The position numbers and the translations under genes were made by a program. A DNA stretch of 18,707 nucleotides from an uncultured Ruminococcus sp. (GTDB taxonomy: Bacteria; Bacillota; Clostridia; Oscillospirales; Ruminococcaceae). The stretch spans positions 1 to 18,707 of the forward strand of contig CALCRR010000063.1 of assembly GCA_937894495.1 (NCBI GenBank). Reading direction: 5' to 3'. A model generated the notes under the pieces. It was not told the DNA's origin. It saw only the letters and a list, made by a program, of their open reading frames with translations, and did not search any database. This document shows, piece after piece, positions 1 through 6,043 of this stretch (position 1 is its first letter; every line of letters begins with the position of its first letter).

Positions 1-16
1 TTTGATTGGGAAATTT

Positions 17-46
17 CTTGCCTCTTGCTTCTTACCTCTTGCCTCT
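17..46. repeat. Heptanucleotide array, TTGCCTC/TTACCTC type
   Basis: Four consecutive 7-bp units (TTGCCTC, TTGCTTC, TTACCTC, TTGCCTC) are readable. The left flank (TTTGATTGGGAAATTTC) nearly matches the flank of the inverted array at 11198-11232, so the array and its edge were copied together. The left end of the larger unit may lie outside the window. The function is unknown. Confidence 0.75.
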
Positions 47-112
47 AATAGCTGGTGTTGCTCTGCATTGGATAGGAGTATTCAATTTATTGTTGCTAAG
101 ATAAATCAGAAT

Positions 113-556
113 TTATTGTACCCATTCTTCAACTGCAAACGGATGCATATTATTAGAATGAAATTTAACTGAAAATTTGCATGGATAAAACTCTATCGTG
201 CTGAAAGAAATTAAAAAACCATTTGTAGGACTTGGATCATGACTGTAGCTGTATTTACCGAAATACATTCCGCATACTTCAAATCCTTTATCAAGTGCAT
301 GAGGAAACATCTTATCATCTAAATTCAGATGATTTAACCAGCTATGCGCCTTGTTGATGCATTCATCAAGATTATTCAGCACATCAATTACCAGCTTTGC
401 AGTTTCATTCATAATAGTATTGTTATGTGCTTCTATAAAGATCTCATCTGCTTCACGAGAGAGAATATATGCATAGCCATTATTGAAATAAAAGTTTTCA
501 AAGTTCCTTTTTTCAATAAAATCAACTATCTGTTTTGCGGAAAATACTTTATACAC
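113..556 (-). CDS. Small cytoplasmic protein of unknown function
   Basis: I do not recognise this protein. It is about 147 residues long, has no signal peptide or membrane segment, is rich in aromatic residues and Asn/His, and ends in a compact motif, HPFAVEEWVQ. Two upstream GTG codons compete as starts. The one at 565 overlaps the AGGAG ribosome site (566-570), whereas GTG at 556 lies eight bases after that site, so 556 is chosen. A promoter at 618-646 supports independent transcription. Composition is more AT-rich than the neighbouring dockerin genes, which could reflect horizontal transfer. Its size and its isolation among repeats would fit an orphan immunity-type protein, but nothing in the sequence proves that. 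Confidence 0.65.
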   Translation of the reverse strand: MYKVFSAKQIVDFIEKRNFENFYFNNGYAYILSREADEIFIEAHNNTIMNETAKLVIDVLNNLDECINKAHSWLNHLNLDDKMFPHALDKGFEVCGMYFGKYSYSHDPSPTNGFLISFSTIEFYPCKFSVKFHSNNMHPFAVEEWVQ

Positions 557-617
557 AACGTTCACTCCTATAACTTCCGACTTACACGAGCAAGCCGAGT
601 GCTTACTCTACCTCTCC

Positions 618-646
618 ATTATATCATATCGCCCCCGAAAAAGCAA
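618..646 (-). promoter_or_regulatory. Promoter for the small unknown gene
   Basis: On the minus strand TTGCTT (646-641) and TATAAT (623-618) are separated by 17 bp, about 60 bp upstream of the GTG start at 556. Confidence 0.6.
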
Positions 647-720
647 TCCCATTTCCGAGAAATTCTCCCTCCAAAATCACCGTCATCATCAACAGAAATC
701 CTGTGTTGAAACTATGCAAG

Positions 721-800
721 AGGGTGCTTTTGTGGCGGCTAGTATTTTGATGGCTGCGCCAACCCTGCAAAATGTTGACTTTGTGCGCTGTACTGCATTT
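721..800 (+). repeat. Dispersed intergenic module (GGCTAGTATTTTG / GATGGCTGCGCCAACC)
   Basis: GTGGCGGCTAGTATTTTGAT is followed by GGCTGCGCCAACCCTGC and then AAAATGTTGACTTTGTGCGC. The last two blocks recur at 914-955. The first two recur at 3730-3770. The GACTTTGTGCGC block recurs at 1096-1107 and inverted near 11122. No coding signal is seen. Confidence 0.7.
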
Positions 801-896
801 TTATTTCCCCCACCTGTCGCACTATTGTGTGGTGGGCAAGCACTCGAGTCCTCCCCGGAGGGGAGGGGGAGCTTTAGTGGGGGCTAGTATTTTGTG
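801..896 (+). repeat. GC-rich dispersed module with CCTCCCC/GGGGAGG palindrome
   Basis: The module runs from TTTATTTCCCCCACC, through CGCACT...TTGTG and a GC palindrome (CTCCCC GGA GGGGAG), to GCTTTAGTGG and GGCTAGTATTTTG. A second copy lies at 3661-3756 and a truncated copy runs off the window at 18671-18707. The two full copies agree closely, apart from a variable stretch just before the palindrome. Confidence 0.75.
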
Positions 897-1091
897 ACGC
901 TGCGCGAACCTTGATGGCTGCGCCAACCCTGCAAAATGTTGACTTTGTGCGCCGCAGGAAGTTTTTATCAGGATTTAATTATTCTCCACTAAAGCTGTGC
1001 GGATTTTTCTCCAGACATTTGCATTTGTGTGGCTTACGGTATAATTTGGGTAACCGTTTTTCTTACCTCTTACCTCTTACTTCTTACTTCT
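894..1091 (+). repeat. Dispersed intergenic element, copy 1 (inverted copy at 11012-11167)
   Basis: Blocks in order are GACGCTGCGCGAACC, a GATGGCTGCGCCAACCCTGC insertion, AAAATGTTGACTTTGTGCGC, a diverged AT-rich stretch, CCACTAAAGCTGTGCGGA, GCATTTGTG, GTAACCGTTTTTCT, and then a heptad array. The inverted copy shows the same order without the insertion. A short open frame over this element (911-1093) is an artefact of repeat sequence. Confidence 0.75.
1062..1091. repeat. Heptanucleotide array, TTACCTC/TTACTTC type
   Basis: Four 7-bp units (TTACCTC, TTACCTC, TTACTTC, TTACTTC) follow directly on AACCGTTTTTC. In the inverted copy of the host element the same position holds a CTAG-type array instead. 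Confidence 0.8.
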
Positions 1092-1109
1092 AAAAGACTT
1101 TGTGCGCTG

Positions 1110-1146
1110 CTAGTCGCTAGATAATTAGAGAACTAGTGGCTAGAAA
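1110..1146. repeat. Heptanucleotide array, CTAGNNN type
   Basis: The units are CTAGTCG, CTAGATA, ATTAGAG, AACTAGT and GGCTAGA. CTAG cores lie seven bases apart, with a slip in phase midway. A closely similar array is at 10982-11016. Confidence 0.65.
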
Positions 1147-1182
1147 TTACCTATCAAACTTTGATATGTTAATGGTACAGGA

Positions 1183-1261
1183 CTAACCTTGGAAACGTGT
1201 TATTATGCGTTTTTCCACAAACTATAAACGTACAACAATTATGAATTATGAATTAGACTAG
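1183..1261 (+). repeat. Dispersed module ending in ATGAATT heptads
   Basis: AACCTTGGAAACGTG and GCGTTTTTCCACAAACTA lead to TAAACGTACAA and then the heptads ATGAATT, ATGAATT, AGACTAG. The same order occurs at 3768-3868, and a partial copy is at 3880-3957. Confidence 0.75.
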
Positions 1262-1262
1262 C

Positions 1263-1297
1263 AAGCACCCTTGCCAATACTTCTGACAAAGGTGCTT
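1263..1297. terminator. Hairpin downstream of the 1342-2268 dockerin gene, possible terminator
   Basis: AAGCACCCTTG (1263-1273) pairs over 11 bp, including one G-U pair, with CAAAGGTGCTT (1287-1297). It lies about 45 bp after the minus-strand stop codon. No clear T-run follows on the minus strand, so termination is only possible, not shown. Confidence 0.4.
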
Positions 1298-1341
1298 TGA
1301 ATAATACATATTTACCTCGCCTGCGATTTCCTGCTCACTGC

Positions 1342-2268
1342 TCAGAAATATACAGGTTCTAACAGCTCCGAGAAAGCGTCGCCTTTGTTTCTGGCGGCGT
1401 TTATTATTTTCATGGCGTCCTTGGTGTCAAGGGCGCTGTCGCCGTTTACATCAGCCGAATGCTTTTGCCGGTCATTAGCAGGGGCAGCCAGCTTTTTTGC
1501 AAACCTTACCGAAAGCATGGCGTCCTGGGTGTTCACGCTGTTGTCGTTGTTTATATCCCCCAGCCTGTAGCCCCTGGCGATGAATGAGAAATAAATATGC
1601 TCATCGCCGTAGCCGTTATCGGTCAGGTCGGCGCCGTTTACAAAGGTCTTGAACTCGCCGTCCTCTATAAACATTGAGTCTGCACGGTCGTACTGTACAT
1701 CGTACAGCTCTCTGAAGCCGATGATAATGCTGTATCTTTCACCGTCTTTAAGTACATCATCGTCATTCATCACAGCCTTTTTCACGGGGTCGTAGATAAC
1801 GCAGTCCTCACGGTTTATGGTGTAGCCGGGGTCGGCGCTGGTAAGGCTTATGTTTGAGTTTATGACCGCCTTCACAGTCTGCCCCGAGGTGTTTGGCGAA
1901 AAATTCACACTGACGCTTTTTATCGCCCTTGCCCAGTTTGCATAAAGGGTGGTGTCGGCGGTTATCTTATCGTTTAAAAAGTCAAAGCCCCTGGTACACT
2001 GTTTATCGTAATACCAGCGGTCGATGACCATATTGCCCACGGTGATATGGTCCCAGCTGTCGTCGCTCACATACACATACCTGTTTGCATTAAAGCCCTC
2101 GTTATACACCAGCGCAATGCCCTTTTCGGCGTCGTATGAGGGGAATGAGTATTCAACTCCGTTAGAGTCAAAGGTCACCCTGCATTTATCGGCAGCAAAA
2201 GCGTTCAAAGGCAGCGCCGCCGCAAATACCGCAGCAGCCAGCGCAGCAGTTATTTTTTTTAGTTTCAT
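1342..2268 (-). CDS. Secreted dockerin protein with InlB B-repeat-like domain
   Basis: Predicted extracellular protein of about 308 residues that would bind a cohesin on a scaffoldin. A signal peptide (MKLKKITAALAAAVF to AFA) is followed by an InlB B-repeat (Listeria-Bacteroides repeat)-like segment with the marks VTFDSNG, WYYD and LYANW. Next comes an unnamed segment of about 110 residues, ending in VNGADLT and FSFIARG. Last is a two-repeat dockerin with Ca-binding loops GDINNDNSVNTQD and ADVNGDSALDTKD. Start: GGAGA (2280-2276) sits seven bases before ATG 2268. The ATG at 2286 precedes that ribosome site and is rejected. The upstream remnant gene ends 21 bp before this start, so the two are probably cotranscribed. 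No catalytic domain is recognised, so the role may be adhesion or substrate binding. Confidence 0.85.
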   Translation of the reverse strand: MKLKKITAALAAAVFAAALPLNAFAADKCRVTFDSNGVEYSFPSYDAEKGIALVYNEGFNANRYVYVSDDSWDHITVGNMVIDRWYYDKQCTRGFDFLNDKITADTTLYANWARAIKSVSVNFSPNTSGQTVKAVINSNISLTSADPGYTINREDCVIYDPVKKAVMNDDDVLKDGERYSIIIGFRELYDVQYDRADSMFIEDGEFKTFVNGADLTDNGYGDEHIYFSFIARGYRLGDINNDNSVNTQDAMLSVRFAKKLAAPANDRQKHSADVNGDSALDTKDAMKIINAARNKGDAFSELLEPVYF

Positions 2269-2289
2269 CATGTTATCTCCGTTCATTTT

Positions 2290-2530
2290 TTACTGTTCGG
2301 GCATTATCAGAACTATCTCATGCTTTGTTATGGGGTCAAGGAAGCCTGTTCTGGTCTTGGCAGCCTTGATTATTTTCATGGTATCCTTTGAGTCCAGCAC
2401 GCCGTCGCCGTTTACATCGGCAGAATTTTTCTGCTTGTCGGTTTTTGGCGAGGCTGTCTTTTTAGCATAGCCTATAGCCAGCATAACCGAAAGTGCCGCA
2501 GTCAGTGCTTATAATTTTTTTGATCTTCAT
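2290..2530 (-). pseudogene. Remnant dockerin gene: signal peptide fused to half a dockerin
   Basis: A good ribosome site (TAGGAGG) precedes ATG 2530 and a signal-peptide start (MKIKKIIS). A one-base frame change then leads into ALTAALSVMLAIGYAKK, which joins directly to the end of dockerin repeat 1 and all of repeat 2 (ADVNGDGVLDSKD). Everything between the signal peptide and the middle of the dockerin is missing. The junction falls in ATGCTGGCT. That string is also present in dockerin repeat 1 of the neighbour at 2644-3585, as AMLAVSYAKK. A short-homology deletion explains this. As it stands, translation from 2530 ends after about 22 codons. Confidence 0.8.
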
Positions 2531-2643
2531 GGTTTTTTCCTCCTATAATTTTAAGATCTGCTCTGCTCATGCTGATAATACATCAGATGATTTTATAAAT
2601 TTAAGTTTATTATTACTGCGCTGTCTTTTACAGACCCCACAGC

Positions 2644-3585
2644 TTATATCTGTTTTTTGCCCCTGATAACAGGCGATACCGGCTCGGTACGGTTCTTGGC
2701 GGCGTTTATTATCTTCATGGCGTCCTTGGTATCAAGCTGCTTATCGGCATTAACATCTGCGGCAAGCTTCTGGTCATCTGTTTTGGGGGAGCTGCTCTTT
2801 TTAGCGTATGACACAGCCAGCATAGCGTCCTTGGTGTTCACCTCGCCGTCGCCGTTTATATCGCCGAGCCTGCCCGATATGGCAGTAAAGCTAAAGCGCA
2901 TATACTCATCATAGTTAGCCGCATCAGCGCCGTTTAACAACGCACTGAAATTTTTGACATACACAAACCTGTATTTTGTATCTGTGTCATAGTCAAAGTC
3001 CAGCTCGGTACAGTAAAGCCCGCCCTTTTCCAGTATATCATCGCCCTTTAGCTGTGACCAGCTGTCGGTGCCTTCGTCATACTTTTCAACAACGCATTCT
3101 TCCTTGTCGAGATAGTAGCCCTTATCATCGGGTACTTTAATGCTGTCAAAAAACTCATCAACGGTCATTCCTGCCACGCTCACGCTGTACTCAGCCTCAA
3201 CGCCGAAGATAGGCTGGATATCGCTTATATCCTTCCACTCGGCATAAACGGTCAGATCCTCGGTGATATTGTCATACATGGGGAAAAATCCCTTGCCGTC
3301 GGCGGTCTTGGTGTAGTCCATAAACACCTTGCCGTCAACTATAATATTTTCCCAGCTGCCGCTCTCGGCGTTGTACCTGAGATAGTAGTGCTCCTTATCA
3401 AAGCCGTCAAACTTGCTGAGCGACACACCGTCGGGCACTTTCAGCGAGCCAAAGTCATGATCAACGCCGTTTGAGTCAAAGGTGACTGTGTGATAAACTG
3501 TATCATCTGCATAAGCCACAGCAGTCAGCGCCCCGTTAAGCATTGCAGGCAGCAGCAAAGCGGCAATAATCTTTTTAAAACGCAT
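2644..3585 (-). CDS. Secreted dockerin protein with InlB B-repeat-like domain
   Basis: About 313 residues, paralogous to the gene at 1342-2268. Signal peptide MRFKKIIAALLLPAMLNGA...AYA; InlB B-repeat-like segment (VTFDSNGVDHDF to VYAEW); the unnamed middle domain (GMTVDEFFDS to RFSFTAISG); and a dockerin with loops GDINGDGEVNTKD and ADVNADKQLDTKD. A basic tail, VIRGKKQI, follows. Start: AGGAGG lies seven bases before ATG 3585. An in-frame ATG at 3603 precedes the ribosome site and is rejected. Its own promoter is at 3617-3645. Middle-domain features such as LDFDYD and LLNGAD align with the paralogues, so selection seems to have kept this copy functional. No enzyme motif is seen. Confidence 0.87.
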   Translation of the reverse strand: MRFKKIIAALLLPAMLNGALTAVAYADDTVYHTVTFDSNGVDHDFGSLKVPDGVSLSKFDGFDKEHYYLRYNAESGSWENIIVDGKVFMDYTKTADGKGFFPMYDNITEDLTVYAEWKDISDIQPIFGVEAEYSVSVAGMTVDEFFDSIKVPDDKGYYLDKEECVVEKYDEGTDSWSQLKGDDILEKGGLYCTELDFDYDTDTKYRFVYVKNFSALLNGADAANYDEYMRFSFTAISGRLGDINGDGEVNTKDAMLAVSYAKKSSSPKTDDQKLAADVNADKQLDTKDAMKIINAAKNRTEPVSPVIRGKKQI

Positions 3586-3616
3586 AATTTCTCCTCCTAC
3601 CATTTTTTACAGTATA

Positions 3617-3645
3617 ATTATACACTCTAACCCCCAAAAAGTCAA
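3617..3645 (-). promoter_or_regulatory. Promoter of the 2644-3585 dockerin gene
   Basis: On the minus strand TTGACT (3645-3640) and TATAAT (3622-3617) are 17 bp apart. The inferred start of transcription leaves a leader of only about 25 bases before ATG 3585. The -35 box abuts a GC hairpin at 3646-3660. Confidence 0.75.
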
Positions 3646-3664
3646 GGGGGCGAAGCCCCCTTTT
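3646..3664. terminator. GC-rich hairpin beside the -35 box, terminator-shaped
   Basis: GGGGGC-GAA-GCCCCC is followed by TTTT on the plus strand. No plus-strand gene precedes it. It could insulate the promoter from upstream repeats, or it may simply be part of the adjacent dispersed module. Confidence 0.4.
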
Positions 3665-3780
3665 ATTCCCCCACCTTTCGCACTTTTGTGATAACGGCAA
3701 AATTCCGAGTCCTCCCCGGAGGGGAGGGGGTGCTTTAGTGGCGGCTAGTATTTTGATGGCTGCGCCAACCTTGAAAACGA
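3661..3780 (+). repeat. GC-rich dispersed module, copy 2
   Basis: This copy matches 801-896: CCCCCACC, CGCACTTTTGTG, the GAGTCCTCCCCGG palindrome, GCTTTAGTGGCGGCTAG and TATTTTGATGGCTGCGCC. It then continues into CAACCTTGAAAACG, the start of the module also seen at 1183. Confidence 0.8.
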
Positions 3781-3788
3781 GTTGTTGT

Positions 3789-3868
3789 GCGTTTTTCCAC
3801 AAACTATAAACGTGCAAATAATTATGAATTATGCATTATGAATTATGAATTAGACTAGCGACTAGCAG
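3789..3868 (+). repeat. Dispersed module with ATGAATT and CTAG heptads
   Basis: CGTTTTTCCACAAACTA and TAAACGTGCAA lead into exact 7-bp units from 3824: ATGAATT, ATGCATT, ATGAATT, ATGAATT, AGACTAG, CGACTAG. Two heptad families are joined in register here. Confidence 0.85.
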
Positions 3869-3879
3869 GCAAACTCTGT

Positions 3880-3957
3880 TTCCCACAAACTATAAACGTA
3901 CAATAATTATGAATTATGCATTATGAATTATGAATTCTGAATTAGACTAGCCACTAA
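3880..3957 (+). repeat. Second copy of the ATGAATT heptad module
   Basis: CCCACAAACTATAAACGTAC is followed from 3909 by ATGAATT, ATGCATT, ATGAATT, ATGAATT, CTGAATT, AGACTAG, CCACTAA. It is a near-direct repeat of 3789-3868 with one extra unit, so unit number varies between copies. Confidence 0.85.
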
Positions 3958-3991
3958 AAGCTTATCTCCCTTGCCGGAAGCAGGGGAGATA
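3956..3991 (-). terminator. Terminator after the 4016-4515 remnant
   Basis: TATCTCCC (3963-3970) pairs with GGGAGATA (3984-3991). On the minus strand the stem is followed within two bases by CTTTT. It lies 25 bp past the stop codon of the remnant gene. Confidence 0.55.
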
Positions 3992-4015
3992 TACGAAATA
4001 TTATCAGCGATAAGC

Positions 4016-4515
4016 TCAGACAGGGTCGCCCATTTTGAAGAAGGGGTCTGTTCTGGTCTTGGCTGCATTTATTATCATCATTGAGTCCTTGGTGTCCGGC
4101 TTGCTGTCCTCATTAACATCGGCAGCCTCTCTCCGGCTGTCGCCTGATGGGCTCAGGTCCTTTTTGGCAAATCTTATGGACATCAAAGCGTCCCGGGTGT
4201 TGATATTTCCGTCATCGTTGATATCCCCCAGCCTGCAGTTTCTTGCGGCAAATGAGAAGAACAGCCAGCCGTTGCCCTCGCAGAATTGGGTTATATCTTT
4301 GCCGTTTATATAGTTTTTCATATCCCTGCTCTGGTGGAACAGTGTAACGGCACGGTCATTTTCGGTATCATATATCCCTTTAAGGGAAAGCTGTAGTCAA
4401 CACCGTTTGAGTCAAAGGTAACAGTGCAGACATCGGCGGCATAAGCCCCCGGCGGCAGCGCCGCAGAAAGCATAGCCGGTGCTGAGATGGTGCTGAAAGT
4501 TTTTTAAAGTTTCAT
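4016..4515 (-). pseudogene. Decayed dockerin gene with internal deletion, frameshift and early stop
   Basis: From ATG 4515 the frame reads MKL and then stop (4506-4504). It resumes as a signal peptide (KTFSTISAPAMLSAALPPGAYA) and VTFDSNGVDYSFP. There it jumps, with a change of frame, to a sequence matching IYDDELNRSV of the 4721-5626 protein, here IYDTENDRAV. Roughly 130 codons are missing. The C-terminal part is still open (an ATG at 4321 opens 101 codons) and holds a dockerin, GDINDDGNINTRD and ADVNEDSKPDTKD, plus the tail RTDPFFK shared with the next gene. A 168-bp inverted-repeat element at 4516-4683 separates ATG 4515 from its ribosome site. Confidence 0.8.
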
Positions 4516-4683
4516 ATTAGGGTGTGTTGACACTAAGCCTAACACACGTCTTTTTGGATATTTTTGTCCCGTTCGTCGTTAAAAATCCTTGCAGGGCGAC
4601 AGCCCAACTGCGGATTTTTGCCTAGAACGGAACAAAAATATCTCAAAAATCCGCGTATCAGTTTAGTGTCAACACACCCTAAT
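4516..4683. mobile_element. MITE-like inverted-repeat element A with conserved hairpin head
   Basis: Perfect 21-bp terminal inverted repeats (4516-4536 and 4663-4683) start ATTAGGGTGTGTTGAC. Nested inside is an 18-bp stem (4557-4574 with 4625-4642, one mismatch) and an 8-bp stem AAAAATCC/GGATTTTT (4581-4588, 4612-4619). Its head reads CTTG, CA, GGGC, GACA, GCCC, AA, CTGCG. TA flanks each end (4518-4519, 4680-4681). Removing the element plus one TA gives GGAGGAATTAATATGAAA on the minus strand, a ribosome site seven bases from ATG. That closely matches the paralogue's leader, so this is an insertion with TA duplication. No transposase is encoded. Confidence 0.85.
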
Positions 4684-4720
4684 TCCTCCGATATATCACT
4701 TTATGATCTGCTGCATTCCA

Positions 4721-5626
4721 TTACGCTACGCCAAAATCGCCGTAAATGGGTGCGTTGACCTTAAAGAAGGGGTCTGTTCTGGTCTTTGCTGCGTTTATTA
4801 TCATCATTGAGTCCTTGGTGTCCAGCTTGCCGTCCTCATTGACATCGGCAGCACCTTTTTGTTTGTCGTTGGTGGGTTCAAGAGTTTTCTTAGCGTACCT
4901 TACCGAAAGCAGAGCGTCTTGGGTGTTTATATTGCCGTCGTCATTCACATCGCCCAGCCTGTAGCTTTTGCAAACGAATGAGAAATATATCCACTCGGAT
5001 TCGTCACAGTATTCGGTGAGATCGACACCGTTGAGGTAGTTTTTGAAATTACTGCCGTATGCAAATTTAGTGACAGAGCGGTTTAATTCGTCATCATAGA
5101 TATCATCAAAGTCCAGCTCCACCGTATAGGTCTTGCCCTCCTGAAGCACTTCGTCGCTGTCCAGCCAGTGGTCGGCTTCTACATCGTAGATATCGCTGTC
5201 TTCGATGTCAATATAATAATTATCACCATCAGGCGTGGGCACAGAGAAGTTGGAGCTGAAAAATTCATCTCTTGTCAAGCCTGCCGCCTTTGGGTTGAAG
5301 TCAGCACGTACTTCCTTTATTGCCTTTACCCAGCGTGCATATAGCGTGGTGTCCTTGGTAAACTCGTAGTCGGAGAATGAGCACCACTGTGTACACTCGG
5401 GGTCTAAATACCAGTCGTCTATCACCTTATCGCCGACTACGATATAGTCATTATGATCGCTTTCAGGAGTATAGAAAACAAGTCTGTAATCAAAACCGCA
5501 GTTATACAGGGATTTACCTGCCTGCACTTCAAACGATGGAAATTCATAGTCAACACCGTTAGGGTCAAAGGTAACGGTGTAGGTGTCCTCTGCCGAGGCG
5601 CCAAAGGGCAGCGCCGCAGGCAGCAT
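4721..5626 (-). CDS. Dockerin protein with InlB B-repeat-like domain; start region damaged
   Basis: The open frame from ATG 5626 gives 301 residues: a shortened signal peptide (MLPAALPFGASA), InlB B-repeat-like segment (VTFDPNGVDYEF to LYARW), the unnamed middle domain (GLTRDEFFSS to IYFSFVC), and a dockerin with GDVNDDGNINTQD and ADVNEDGKLDTKD. The real ribosome site, AAGGAGG, lies further upstream. Seven bases after its GGAGG comes ATT (5668-5666) where ATG is expected, and codon 3 is TAA (5662-5660). The in-frame residues beyond, KKTISTLLALAMLP, restore a normal signal peptide. So the native start is lost and ATG 5626 has no ribosome site. This is probably a recent pseudogene or a poorly expressed, non-exported product. 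A promoter is at 5742-5770. Confidence 0.75.
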   Translation of the reverse strand: MLPAALPFGASAEDTYTVTFDPNGVDYEFPSFEVQAGKSLYNCGFDYRLVFYTPESDHNDYIVVGDKVIDDWYLDPECTQWCSFSDYEFTKDTTLYARWVKAIKEVRADFNPKAAGLTRDEFFSSNFSVPTPDGDNYYIDIEDSDIYDVEADHWLDSDEVLQEGKTYTVELDFDDIYDDELNRSVTKFAYGSNFKNYLNGVDLTEYCDESEWIYFSFVCKSYRLGDVNDDGNINTQDALLSVRYAKKTLEPTNDKQKGAADVNEDGKLDTKDSMMIINAAKTRTDPFFKVNAPIYGDFGVA

Positions 5627-5700
5627 AGCCAGCGCTAACAGTGTGCTTATGGTCTTTTTTTATTTAATATAAATTCCTCCTTGTCACATCAAAAGGGCTG

Positions 5701-5716
5701 CGGCTTTATAAAGCCG
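5701..5716. promoter_or_regulatory. Leader hairpin of the 4721-5626 gene
   Basis: CGGCTTTATAAAGCCG is a perfect palindrome in the transcribed leader, between the promoter at 5742-5770 and the ribosome site. It may stabilise the messenger RNA. No regulator site is recognised. Confidence 0.35.
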
Positions 5717-5741
5717 GACTTGTAAAAAATATCCTTAATCA

Positions 5742-5770
5742 ATTATACTATAAATTTTAATATCTTGCAA
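5742..5770 (-). promoter_or_regulatory. Promoter of the 4721-5626 dockerin gene
   Basis: On the minus strand TTGCAA (5770-5765) and TATAAT (5747-5742) have a 17-bp spacer. The promoter diverges from the aldolase promoter at 5938-5966. Confidence 0.65.
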
Positions 5771-5937
5771 TAGAAGCTCAACAAAAAATAATATTTTAAC
5801 ATTTTTTAAATGTAGAATTTTGTGGGTGAAATATAGGTAACTTGCACAAAGTGTACAAACGCCCCTGTTGAAAACTCCCTTTGGGTTATTCAATTGCATG
5901 AAAAATGTGAACAAAGAAAGAAAAAGCCCTTTTGCTC

Positions 5938-5966
5938 TTGCAATTTGTAAAGAAATGTGATATACT
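5938..5966 (+). promoter_or_regulatory. Promoter of the aldolase-family gene
   Basis: TTGCAA (5938-5943), 17 bp, then TATACT (5961-5966). The leader of about 70 bases contains a small hairpin (AGAGC...GCTCT, near 6006-6021) before the AAAGGGG ribosome site. The stretch between this promoter and 5771 holds no gene I can support. Confidence 0.65.
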
Positions 5967-6043
5967 TGCTTTAGCGATTTAAAGCAAATCAGAACTCGAA
6001 TGACAGAGCAGCAGAAGCTCTGCATATGAAAGGGGCTTTTTAA

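Noticed and set aside
344..709. 121-codon open frame on the plus strand
   Set aside because: It is antisense to the small unknown gene and runs through that gene's promoter. It has no ribosome site.
911..1093. 60-codon open frame on the plus strand
   Set aside because: It is built entirely from dispersed repeat modules and a heptad array, and has no ribosome site.
2024..2470. 148-codon plus-strand frame over the dockerin genes
   Set aside because: It is the complement of dockerin coding sequence; similar shadows appear over each paralogue because their DNA is similar.
3824..3957. Repeats that might be a CRISPR array
   Set aside because: Units are 7 bp and contiguous, without spacers, and there are no cas genes in the window.
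5666..5668. ATT as a rare true start codon of the 4721-5626 gene
   Set aside because: ATT can start translation in rare cases, but codon 3 is TAA in that frame, so no product would result.
5701..5716. Possible fourth member of the hairpin-head family
   Set aside because: The palindrome has a perfect stem but lacks the CTTG, GNCA and CTGCG motifs at the required spacing.
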